From a bacterium (GTDB lineage Bacteria > Patescibacteriota > Minisyncoccia > Phycocordibacterales > UBA6899), in NCBI GenBank assembly GCA_021851895.1, contig JAJZQJ010000008.1:1-42145 (forward strand): a DNA stretch of 42,145 bases, read 5' to 3'. The notes beneath the pieces were generated by a model, which was not told the origin of the DNA, ran no database searches, and was given only the letters and a program-made list of their open reading frames with translations. The position numbers were made by a program, and so were the translations under genes. This document shows, piece after piece, positions 9,201 through 17,600 of the stretch (positions are counted from its first letter, which is position 1; each line of letters begins with the position of its first letter).

Positions 9201-12200
9201 ACTGATGCGGAAGCACTCTGTCCTGCTGCATTGAGACAAGTGTTCACGAATGTTGTGTCCGCAGTGAGTGCACCCGAGGAGACGGTACCTGAAAGGCCAG
9301 TTTGCCATGCTGCACCCGCCTCGGTAACCGAACACGATGATGCATTCGATGAACCCCAAGTGATGTTCGTTGCGGCACCATAATTGACCGGCGTCGTTGC
9401 GGCGCTGATCGTTGGCACTGCAGGACCTATGATAGTGAGTGTCTTCGAAGTCCATGCGGACGTACGTCCATCGGAAGCGACGGTACGCACCTGGAAGGTC
9501 TTCGAACCTGCCCCTCCCCAATTGTTCACCGCTGAATATGTCCAACCTGATGCACCGAGCGCGGTTGTACCATCCACTGTTCCATTGTTGTCCCAGTCGA
9601 TCGCATATTGTACTTGCATACCTGAAGGATCGGTACCACTAATACTGAACGTACCATCCATACCGATGCCGAGGGTCGCTGGAGTTGGCCCAGAAATAGT
9701 CGGTGCATTCGGTGGATATAACTCCGTACAAGATGGACTCGATCCACCACACGCACCATTACAATTCCATGTATATGATGCTGTACCTGCGACGTTGTTC
9801 GCTGTTGTTCCTGATGTACAGGTGTAATGGGTCGCACCACATGCTCCATTAAGCGCAGAGACCGTGACTGTCTTTGTATCAGTCTGCGTGAGGCCGTTTG
9901 CACCAGTACATGTTCCGACAAAGCTCGTCGCCGAAGAGAGCACACCTGAGGAGACACCTGCATTGCTCGTCCCCGTCTGCCATGCCGCACCTGCCTTCGT
10001 AACACTACAGCTTGATGCATAGCTCGATGTCCATGAGATCGTTGATGCCGCATTACATGAGACTGCTGTTGGGTTCGTAGTCACGGTGACTGCAGGGCGG
10101 ACTTGTACGGTGACTGAATTTGAAGGAGCAGTACCATAACCATTCGAACAGCTGATCGCGAAGGTCGTGTCCGCAGTGAGTGCACCTGAAGATACTGCAC
10201 TTCCGCTCAATGCCGTGGAGAAGGAAACGCCAGCCTTGGTCACCGAACATGCGGTCGCATAAGTCGAACTCCAAGTGATATTCGAAGTCCCATTGTAAAG
10301 AACGGGATTTGTCGATGCAGAGATACTTGGTTGCGCCGGCAGTACTCCGACGGTCACTGATGCTGCAGGACTCGTGCCGTATCCGTTGGTACAAGTGACA
10401 GCGAAGGTCGTCGCTGCGGTGAGTGCCCCAGAAGAGAGACCCGCGTTGCTTGTTCCTGATGACCACGCGGCACCCGCCTTCGTGACTGAACATGCAGTTG
10501 CATTCGTCGATGACCAGGAGATGTTCGTTGCAGTATTATACGCGACGGGATTTGCAGCAGCTGCGATCGATGGAGTTGCGGGCAATACCCCGACCGTCAC
10601 CGAATTCGCAGGGCCTGTACCGTATCCATTGGAACAGGTGATCGCAAAGGTCGTTGCTGCGGTGAGTGCCCCAGAAGAGAGACCCGCGTTGCTTGTTCCT
10701 GATGACCACGCAGCACCCGCCTTCGTGACTGAACATGCAGTTGCATTCGTCGATGACCAGGAGATGTTCGTTGCAGTATTATACGCGACGGGATTTGCAG
10801 CAGCTGCGATCGATGGAGTTGCGGGCAATACCCCGACCGTCACCGAATTCGCAGGGCCTGTACCGTATCCATTGGAACAGGTGATCGCAAAGGTCGTTGC
10901 TGCGGTGAGTGCCCCAGAAGAGAGACCCGCGTTGCTTGTTCCTGATGACCACGCAGCACCCGCCTTCGTCACTGAACATGCAGTCGCGTTGCTTGATGAC
11001 CAAGAAATATTTGTTGCTGCATTATACGCAACAGGATTTGCAGCAGCGCCGATCGATGGAGTGCCCGGGAGCACCCCGACAGTCACTGAGTTCGACGGGC
11101 CAGTGCCATATGCATTAGTACAGGTGATCGCGAAGGTCGTCGCTGCAGTAAGCGCTCCAGAATTTGCTGAACCACTCGTCCCTGATGACCACGCAGCGCC
11201 TGCTTTCGTCACCGAACACGCAGTTGCATTTGTCGATGACCAAGAAATAGTTGCTGAGCCACCGTATGCGACCGGATTTGCAGAAGCAGAAATCGATGGA
11301 GTACCAGGCACCACACCTACGGTCACTGCAGAAGCCGCACTTGTACCATACGCATTTGTACAAGTAACCGAGAATGTTGTCGCTGCAGTCAAAGCTCCCG
11401 ACGACACGGAACCACTTGTGCCTGACTGCCACGATACCCCACCCTTAGTTACTGTACATGCGGTTGCATTTGCTGAAGACCATGAAACCGTTGTTGCCGC
11501 TCCATATGCGACAGGATTCGGGGTCACTGATATGGAAGGGGTTCCAGGCAACACTCCAACCGTCACCGAAGCTGCGGGGCTTGTACCATATGCATTCGTA
11601 CAAGTAATTGAGAATGTTGTCGCAGCAGTAAGTGCACCCGAGTTTGCAGAACCACTCGTCCCTGATGACCACGCAGCGCCTGCTTTCGTCACCGAACACG
11701 CAGTTGCATTGCTTGATGACCAACTGATCGTCGCGGAACCACCATATGCGACCGGATTTGCAGAAGCTGCGATCGTTGGTGTCCCAGGGATAGAGTTCAT
11801 CGTCACGGAGCTATTCACATTTCCGACGCCATTACTACATGATAACCAGAACAACGTACTTCCAGTTATTGCCCCAGTAGATATCGAACCACTTAATGCA
11901 TTGCTATATACCGTCGATCCGACAGTAAGCGCACAGACGGTCGCATTATAAGAAGTCCAGGTGAGTGTCGCTGCACCCCCATAGCTTACGGGGTTTGCAG
12001 AAGCATAGAAACTCGCGATATAGGGCATTGCAGTCACCCATATCACCGCCTCAGCACTCGTACCTGCAGCATTTGTACAGGTTACACCGTACCTATTCGC
12101 ACTCGTTATCGCAGGAGTGACCGAGGAACCACTCGTCCCCGTTTTCCAGGCAACACTATTTTGAGTCACTGTACAACTTGTTGCGCCTGAAGATGACCAA

Positions 12201-12553
12201 GAAATCGTCGCGGTTCCATTATATGAAACGGTCGTTGCACTTGCTGAGATGGAGTTCGTTGGCGGCTGAGGAATATTCTCAGAACAATTCGCAGTAAGGC
12301 CACCCTTTGCTCCGAGACATGACCACGTCCAAGTGGTTGCATTTTGAACGTTGTTCGCAGATGCTCCGACAGAACAATTATAGTGGGTCGCAGCACAGAC
12401 ACCATCAACGGGCGTAAGGCTGCCACATGGTGGCTCCGTATCGACCGTACACATCGCATCTGCGCGCATGAAGGAGACACCAAAAGCCCCTGCGGCGAAT
12501 ACTGTCGCAAAAATAAGAAGGAGTGAAGCTTTAGTTGTGAATAATTTCTTCAT
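6224..12553 (-). CDS. Giant secreted Ig-like/Cys-rich/PKD-like/ASH-like repeat protein, 2109 aa
   Basis: Second gene of the paralogous two-gene unit; its ATG lies inside the last codons of the upstream gene (23-bp overlap), so translation is probably coupled. Signal peptide at 1-33. One Cys module follows, then a run of about ten Ig-like repeats of ~80 residues (consensus PVAYG.AT.ISWSS.NAT.CSVTKAGAAW...GTSG), then three further blocks of Ig-like repeat, Cys module and PKD-like domain with DWDNNGTVD, then an NBR1-like Ig domain and two ASH/HYDIN-like domains ending GVGVKPVYSTQEK. The C-terminal third matches the 1272-residue protein throughout (ending GVGVKPQFTTEEK), so the difference in length is mostly Ig repeat expansion. 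Two 243-bp units are almost identical, a sign of recent duplication. No sortase motif or terminal helix. Likely a stalk-like surface protein; partner unknown. Confidence 0.85.
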   Translation of the reverse strand: MKKLFTTKASLLLIFATVFAAGAFGVSFMRADAMCTVDTEPPCGSLTPVDGVCAATHYNCSVGASANNVQNATTWTWSCLGAKGGLTANCSENIPQPPTNSISASATTVSYNGTATISWSSSGATSCTVTQNSVAWKTGTSGSSVTPAITSANRYGVTCTNAAGTSAEAVIWVTAMPYIASFYASANPVSYGGAATLTWTSYNATVCALTVGSTVYSNALSGSISTGAITGSTLFWLSCSNGVGNVNSSVTMNSIPGTPTIAASANPVAYGGSATISWSSSNATACSVTKAGAAWSSGTSGSANSGALTAATTFSITCTNAYGTSPAASVTVGVLPGTPSISVTPNPVAYGAATTVSWSSANATACTVTKGGVSWQSGTSGSVSSGALTAATTFSVTCTNAYGTSAASAVTVGVVPGTPSISASANPVAYGGSATISWSSTNATACSVTKAGAAWSSGTSGSANSGALTAATTFAITCTNAYGTGPSNSVTVGVLPGTPSIGAAANPVAYNAATNISWSSSNATACSVTKAGAAWSSGTSNAGLSSGALTAATTFAITCSNGYGTGPANSVTVGVLPATPSIAAAANPVAYNTATNISWSSTNATACSVTKAGAAWSSGTSNAGLSSGALTAATTFAITCSNGYGTGPANSVTVGVLPATPSIAAAANPVAYNTATNISWSSTNATACSVTKAGAAWSSGTSNAGLSSGALTAATTFAVTCTNGYGTSPAASVTVGVLPAQPSISASTNPVLYNGTSNITWSSTYATACSVTKAGVSFSTALSGSAVSSGALTADTTFAISCSNGYGTAPSNSVTVQVRPAVTVTTNPTAVSCNAASTISWTSSYASSCSVTKAGAAWQTGTSNAGVSSGVLSSATSFVGTCTGANGLTQTDTKTVTVSALNGACGATHYTCTSGTTANNVAGTASYTWNCNGACGGSSPSCTELYPPNAPTISGPTPATLGIGMDGTFSISGTDPSGMQVQYAIDWDNNGTVDGTTALGASGWTYSAVNNWGGAGSKTFQVRTVASDGRTSAWTSKTLTIIGPAVPTISAATTPVNYGAATNITWGSSNASSCSVTEAGAAWQTGLSGTVSSGALTADTTFVNTCLNAAGQSASASVTVQVRPAVTVTTNPTAVSCNAASTISWTSSYASSCSVTKAGSAWQTGTSNAGVSSGALSSATSFVGTCTAANGLTQTDTKTVTVSALNGACGATHYTCTSGTTANNAAGTASYTWNCNGACGGTNATCEELYPPQPPTITGPTSGAISTDYTFNMTGTDPSGMQVQYAIDWDNNGTVDGTTALGASGWNYAWVNNWGGTGTKYFKARTVASDGRTSAWSATYAFTVVPAAQPTISASPTTVDYNSASTITWSSTDATTCSVTKAGAAWQTGTSNAGVTSGNLVADTVFGITCSGTGGSNSTSITVKVRPQVTLTGTPTSIAYASSSMMSWTSSYAASCSVTKAGAAWQTGTSNAGVSSGALLANTTFVATCTSSSGTTQTSTQTITVAPLNGSCGTTPAHYICAAGTSVSNLSGPLQWTWTCNGANGGTNAGCSETKPAPLAPTIGGPTQGQASTTYAFTFKSTNPSGDDIRYAIDWDNNGTVDQYLPASGTTTQGTQLTAYNSWGGSGFKYFKARAEVIGGPVSGWTSAQIQIFAPPTVTLTSNMTIAYNATASFGFTSTDATTCSYYDVNLTTGTTSEITLTPLHATSSTWTDVGPYQKDFKRRVVCQDPFSRSDTKDMTVTVLQNDATCGAITPPSYVARSEVFTATSTMYNAGTNPWTTTFLANYFLWSSSTTWTIDSVSPTVATVNSGTTGTFVSSSFTAPNTQGDYDFIWQMRPKFSGNWANPFGSTCPAATALGTKVRVKDPLLVVGNSSSYSLVTTMVSDPTVGYTFAQTVAGDPANTTYMRVRNLGGGTISNVNVSVDPASPSTGTFAYTGPAGFTLGPGEIKDVPLTFAASATGTYASIAHVSATGQTTVNVPLSGTAIEKLVLNTDPAALTSLSTLDFGDAATSRFKFLNFTIKNQSLTQSGGSVSTSTASNPVFTCVYNCTFDLPPGSSSTPTSVNIKFKFAPMATGTEVGTYTFMTNPPITITLTGVGVKPVYSTQEK
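8836..10087 (-). repeat. Long duplication inside the giant gene, period 912 bp
   Basis: The stretch at about 8836-9175 recurs at about 9748-10087 with long identical runs (offset 912 bp, 304 codons). The unit holds an Ig-like repeat, a Cys module and a PKD-like domain, so a multi-domain block was copied as one piece. Confidence 0.8.
10501..10986 (-). repeat. Two almost identical 243-bp tandem repeats (81 codons each)
   Basis: Positions 10501-10743 and 10744-10986 are identical by eye except for two or three bases near their right ends. Each encodes one Ig-like domain. Neighbouring units on both sides have the same period but have diverged. Confidence 0.9.
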
Positions 12554-13874
12554 GATGGATATATTTAACGATTACGCGATACGCTCCGTAGGACAGCATG
12601 AGCAGAGCAAGCACGATCAAAATGAACATTGTTCTGCTGATATTCCATTGCTCGAGCAGCGACAGAGGAATACATGCACCCCCAATCGAATTACCACAAG
12701 TGATCATTAATACCTTTCGTGTGGTTGTCCCGGGTACGCTGTTTTCAAGCACCAACTCGGACGATGCACTATTTAATGTTGAAGTGAAGGTGAAGCCGAA
12801 ATGATCATGTTGTGCATCTGCACTATTTTCAAATTGTTGAAACGCTAAGCTCTTTCCATTTGTTTTTTGTACACGGAGACTGAGAGTGCTCTGCGTCGTT
12901 GTGGGTACTGCAAGCGGACATGCGAAGAGGCTATATGTCTTTCCCGCTCTGATATCAAAGGCTCCAATGACACCGTCTTCGCTCTCGATACCGAAGATAC
13001 CAATTGGTGGAGGCGTGCTCATCTTGCGATTAAAAACGACAGGATAGATATCACGCTGACCACTCGACTCGATCTCTGCAACCCCTGCATATCTGCGCAG
13101 TTGCTGGGCTGGAATAGCATACACGAGATTGACACTACCTCGCGCAGGCACGACCACCTTAGTTGTCGATGCTGCGAGGAGTGCATCCTTTATGATCTGT
13201 TGATAGGGATAGAAATTCATAGACACCGTAACCAACTTCTCCTTCGCTCCCTCATTTGTGACAACGATACCTAAAGTCCCCTTCTCGCCTTCATCAAAGA
13301 GTGGTGGATATCCAGGATTATAATGATGATCGTTAAATACGGTCTTTTCTCTATCAAAGTCAACAGGCTCAACAGTATTATCACCCAAGACCTCTATCAT
13401 GGTGTATGCACGAGCCGTCACATCAGTCGCAATTCCGGAATTTGGGAAATCACTCGCGGGAAGCACGAAAACATCCATACGGTAAAAGCCGCGTGCTTCT
13501 CTTTCTGTCGTCTTCCATAATACATTCGTCGTTAAAGATGCTCCCGGAGCGAGTGCAAAAGACTGCGGATAATACTCCAAAGAGACAATGCGTTGATCTT
13601 TCACTATCCGACTCACCCTTACGACGAGGTGCAAATCGCCGAGTGGCGTCCTTGTTTTATTCGTGAGCATAACAGGAATCTCGACTTTTCCACCTGGCTC
13701 CACCGATGTCCCGGAGATCATGGTTTTCGCCATCGTGTCGATCTGTCTGAATATCGTTGAACACATCTTCTCCGACGTATCCACAGTGCGATCATTCGCC
13801 GCGAATAAAATTGCTGGTGAAAACAAACTCACTATAAGTATGCCAAAAAATAGCCTCAACTGAACACGTTTCAT
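12531..13874 (-). CDS. Secreted beta-rich protein with C-terminal membrane anchor, 447 aa (paralogue)
   Basis: First gene of the second surface module. Signal peptide about 1-25 (ends AILFAAN), beta-rich body, a Cys pair (TCGNSIGGAC) and one C-terminal membrane helix (about 412-434) with a His/Glu-rich tail. It aligns with the 442-residue protein at 4785-6113 over its whole length: FYRMDVFVLP matches VYRVDVFVMP, and PIGIFGI and LFACPL are shared. Its stop lies 23 bp inside the giant gene that follows, a tighter link than in the other copy. Probably a membrane-side partner of that protein. I do not recognise a named family. Confidence 0.8.
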   Translation of the reverse strand: MKRVQLRLFFGILIVSLFSPAILFAANDRTVDTSEKMCSTIFRQIDTMAKTMISGTSVEPGGKVEIPVMLTNKTRTPLGDLHLVVRVSRIVKDQRIVSLEYYPQSFALAPGASLTTNVLWKTTEREARGFYRMDVFVLPASDFPNSGIATDVTARAYTMIEVLGDNTVEPVDFDREKTVFNDHHYNPGYPPLFDEGEKGTLGIVVTNEGAKEKLVTVSMNFYPYQQIIKDALLAASTTKVVVPARGSVNLVYAIPAQQLRRYAGVAEIESSGQRDIYPVVFNRKMSTPPPIGIFGIESEDGVIGAFDIRAGKTYSLFACPLAVPTTTQSTLSLRVQKTNGKSLAFQQFENSADAQHDHFGFTFTSTLNSASSELVLENSVPGTTTRKVLMITCGNSIGGACIPLSLLEQWNISRTMFILIVLALLMLSYGAYRVIVKYIHHEEIIHN

Positions 13875-13883
13875 ATTGCATAT

Positions 13884-13889
13884 ATTATA
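13884..13889 (-). promoter_or_regulatory. -10 box of the second surface module, near-leaderless
   Basis: TATAAT on the minus strand, 9 bases from the ATG at 13874, with no room for a Shine-Dalgarno sequence if transcription starts about 7 bases downstream. Confidence 0.7.
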
Positions 13890-13960
13890 GTATGAAACAC
13901 ACCATTATGGAACATTTTCTATACCTGGAACTGGTGATAAGAAAAACAGCCCATGGGGTG

Positions 13961-14548
13961 CTAGAGGTGGGTCGCGCGGAGTGCTGTATTGATTCGAGGT
14001 ATCAATCGTGAACGCTCCTTCTCTATGGCGAGCAAATAGCGACCAAATTCCTCTTGTGCCGCAGGCACAAGAGGATCACCAGGGAGATCCTCCCAGTACC
14101 CAAGCGAGCGCAGTATGGTCATCGCAGCATGGAGCTCGAAAAGGTGGCAATCCACCGCAGAATCGAGTGCTCGTAGCCTCTCGAGTTCTTGAAATATGAT
14201 CATATAGAGCTCTGGATGCGGCTCTTCACCCTGAATGAGGCGCAAAAGCATGCTCGCCATAGCAGCAAGTGCTTTTTTTCTGTAGGGATGCCGAAAAAGT
14301 GTACTCTGCGTATCAATGGTCCGAGCGCTGGTCAATCTCCAGCCATGTTTTCCACGCACGAGATCAAGATGTGCGTGCGCGAAACGCTGCAGTACGAAGC
14401 GCAGACGCGAACGCGCGAGCCTTAGACTTTTCGCAACGACGAATACAAGACCGAGCTCTTTCGTATAGACAAAAAGTAATGCATCCCCCTCACCTGTGGG
14501 CTTTGACTGCAAAACGATACCTTCGACATGGTAGATCCTGTACGCCAT
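13961..14548 (-). CDS. recO: RecO-like DNA repair protein, short form, 195 aa
   Basis: The N-terminal 80 residues match the RecO OB-fold: EGIVLQSKPTGEGDALLFVYTKE, then GLVFVVAKSLR, then SRLRFVLQRFAHAHLDLVRG. The rest is helical, as in RecO. In other bacteria RecO loads RecA onto SSB-coated DNA with RecR and is about 240 residues long; this copy is shorter and I see no Cys residues of the zinc site found in many members. A G-rich stretch GGGGAG about 11 bases before the ATG could serve as ribosome-binding site. It lies downstream of ileS but is separated from it by a strong terminator, so it needs its own promoter, which I could not place. Confidence 0.75.
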   Translation of the reverse strand: MAYRIYHVEGIVLQSKPTGEGDALLFVYTKELGLVFVVAKSLRLARSRLRFVLQRFAHAHLDLVRGKHGWRLTSARTIDTQSTLFRHPYRKKALAAMASMLLRLIQGEEPHPELYMIIFQELERLRALDSAVDCHLFELHAAMTILRSLGYWEDLPGDPLVPAAQEEFGRYLLAIEKERSRLIPRINTALRATHL

Positions 14549-14630
14549 ATGGGTTCATTCTCCCCGAAAAGACAAAAAACAGCAAGATTGCAACAGCAAG
14601 AAAAAGTGTGCCTGTTTACCGAAAAACAAT

Positions 14631-14656
14631 AAAAACACGCCCGTCGGCGTGTTTTT
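14631..14656 (-). terminator. Intrinsic terminator after ileS
   Basis: An 11-bp stem (14631-14641 with 14646-14656, loop CGTC) with A/T runs, two bases from the ileS stop codon. Confidence 0.85.
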
Positions 14657-14657
14657 A

Positions 14658-17600
14658 TTATAGTTTTCGCAACGAAAACTCAAGCTTACCCCCATCGAGA
14701 GTGATCGACTGCGTCGTCTCGCCTTCCTCAATGAACTGGATGGTCGCCTCGACGGCAAGCATATCCTTCATCGTATCAACAAAGGCACGCGCTGCAGGAT
14801 CTCCTCCAAGGAGCAGTCGTGCTGCCTCACCAGGATTCAAACCAATACGCTTTCGTTCCTCTTGCACGGCACGCAAGACATCACGCATCTCCCCTTCGCG
14901 CTTAAGCTCTGCGGTGATCACGAGATCAAGCTCGACCGCATCCGCAGATAACTCCTCCTTATAGGACAAGTTCTTCACATTGAGCTCATCTGCGATGATC
15001 TCTGAAAGTGCGGCATCATTGACGAGCTCCTTATTTCCGACATAGAGCGTCGCGAGTGGCTGACGCACCTTGATGCCGTTCTTCGCACGCTGCTCAAGTG
15101 CGAGCGTTACTGTCTTTCGGGCCGACTCCATTGCGTCGAGCACCGTATGAATAGCAACACCAGGAACTGGCCATTGCTCCAGATGTACGCTTTCGAGCTT
15201 CTTCTCGATCGGCAAACGCTGGTAAAGATCTTCTGCAAGAAACGGAGTAAACGGAGCTAGTAAACGTGAAAGCTGGAAAAGTACCCAACCGAGCGTCATT
15301 TCTGCGAAAGCACGATCCTCTCCCTCGCCCTTCAAGCGATCGCGCGAGCGGCGGAGCCACCAAGTCGAAAGATCATCAATGAGTGGCAATATCTGCTTTG
15401 CTGCACGATCGAGCTCATTCGTTTCAAGGAAGTGTGTGAGCTCATTATGTACCTCATTCCATCGAGAAACGATCCATCGATCGAGGACATGCGACGACTT
15501 TGGCTGTTCACGTAATATCGTCTGCCCTGTCGCATACATCTCATAGAATGAGCGAACATTATCGAGACGAAGCGTGAGCTTCTTCGCCACTTCATCAACA
15601 CCGAGCGCCGAGAATTTAAGATCCTCGCCACGGACTGCAGGCGAAGCAATGAGATAGAAACGCAACGCATCCGCACCGTACTTCGAAACGATCTCCATAG
15701 GGTCTGGATAATTACGCAATTTCTTGCTCATCTTCTCCCCATTTTCTGCGAGCACCAAGCCGTTTACGATGACATTACGAAATGGCGACTTACCGAAGAG
15801 ACCAATTCCGAGCAAGAGCATCGAGTAGAACCAGCCTCTAGTTTGATCAAGCCCTTCGGCAATGAAATGCGCTGGGAAATTATGAAGGAACAGCTTCCCT
15901 GAAGTGTTATTCTCGTTCCCGCTGAAATAGTGCTGTGCGAACGGCATTGAACCAGACTCAAACCAGCAGTCGAAGACTTCTGGTATACGCTTCATCACAC
16001 CACCACACGAACACGTAAACACAACTTCATCGATATGTGGACGATGCAAATCGATCGCATAATCAGAACCATGTGGCAGAGGCGCGAACCTTATCGGGTG
16101 CACTTCTGCGTTATGCACATAATCGTCATCATCCGCATCGTAACGTAAGCGAATGGTCTCTGCCTCATCTACACCAGCGGCGACAGCATCGAGCATCCAT
16201 ACACCATATTCGTGTGTCACGAAAAGGATATTCTTCCCCTCGTAAGCCGCATCAGTAGCATAAAGTGCGTCGCCGAAGCGGCGCTTCATATCACGGAGTG
16301 ATTCACCATTTGGCGCAGAACGCGCGAATTTCTCTTCGATCGAAGGGAAAAGTGCGCGGTATTCCTCGATGCTGCGACCATTCAAATCACCCGCATCAAC
16401 CTCATGGAGGCGCGCATCGAAGACGATCGCATCCTTTTGCATGCCGAGCATGTCTGCGATTATTTCGGCGGTCTCTTTTGTGCGCTGCATCGGCGATGCG
16501 ATGATCACATCGATCGATAATTTCTTTAGTGTTTCACTTGCGCCACGTACTTGATCGACCCCCTTCTTTGTGAGCGGATTGATATCATCCTCTCTGCATG
16601 AGATTATTCCCTGCACATTCGACTCAGATTCCCCGTGACGAATAGCGAAATAATGATTCCTCGGTGGCTGCGCATCGCGCAATTCATCAATTCCCCCGAT
16701 GACACGAATTGCATCGCAATCCTTACATTTCCAAACTGGAATTGCCGCTCCCCAATAGCGACTTCGCGAGATAGCCCAATCACGAGCTCCCTCAAGCCAA
16801 TTATGGAAACGACCGTGCCCAACCGCATCCGGCACCCAATTTACTTCCTTATTCGCGGCAACTGCCTTATCTTTGAGCTGTCCTACGTTTACGAACCAAG
16901 ACGAGGTCGCATAATTGATAAGTGGCCAATCACAGCGCCAGCAATGAGGATAACTGTGCGTGAGATTCTCCTTGCTGAAAAATCGTTCCTCGTCCTGCAG
17001 ATACTTGATCACTGCGATGTCTGTACCTAAACGGACACGATCATCATCATTCTTTGGCTTCACAAACATACCACCAAAACCAGAGACCTCATCCTTTATC
17101 CTTCCATCCATGCGCACATGCTGGATGAACGGAAGTTGCTCCTGCTTCCCGAGCAACATGTCGTCCTCACCGAATGCAGGTGCAATATGTACGATGCCAG
17201 TTCCCGTGTCCCCTGCGACGAAATCTGCAGCATAAACGTGCCACCCGCGCTCCCTATTTGGAAGCTCAGGATCGTTTGCATAATCCATAAACGGCGGGAT
17301 ATAGCTCAAACCAACGAGCTCCTCGCCGAGCACTTCACCAGTCACGCTTGCACTTGGAGCGATTCTCGAAACGGCGTCCTTAAGTGCAATATAAGTAGTT
17401 GCATCTCCCGGGAGAGTGAATCGCACGTAAGCAAGAGACTTATTGACTGCAAGCGCAACATTTCCGGGAAGTGTCCACGGAGTTGTCGTCCATGCAAGCA
17501 ATGCAACATCAGGATTATCACGTAACGGAAACTTCACCGTCACCGATATGTCCTTCACGTCCTTATATCCCGAAGCGACCTCTGACGCAGCAAGTGTCGT

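Noticed and set aside
10480-11000. Direct repeats that could suggest a CRISPR array
   Set aside because: The period is 243 bp, the units are adjacent without unique spacers, and they are in frame within a coding region.
10374-11951. A 525-codon open frame on the plus strand
   Set aside because: It runs antisense to the Ig-like repeats and is itself repetitive; the open frame is a by-product of the repeated codon pattern. It has no signal peptide, ribosome-binding site or promoter.
959-12553. Sortase (LPXTG-type) anchoring of the giant proteins
   Set aside because: Both C-termini end in beta-domain sequence (VGVKP....EK) with no LPXTG motif, hydrophobic helix or basic tail.
13938-13960. Terminator after recO
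   Set aside because: AGCCCATGGGGT near 13947 has at most a 3-bp clean stem beside a short A run; too weak to call.
16086-16664. Intein in ileS
   Set aside because: The insertion has phosphatase motifs, and I see no intein splice blocks (N-terminal Cys/Ser, C-terminal His-Asn followed by Cys/Ser/Thr).
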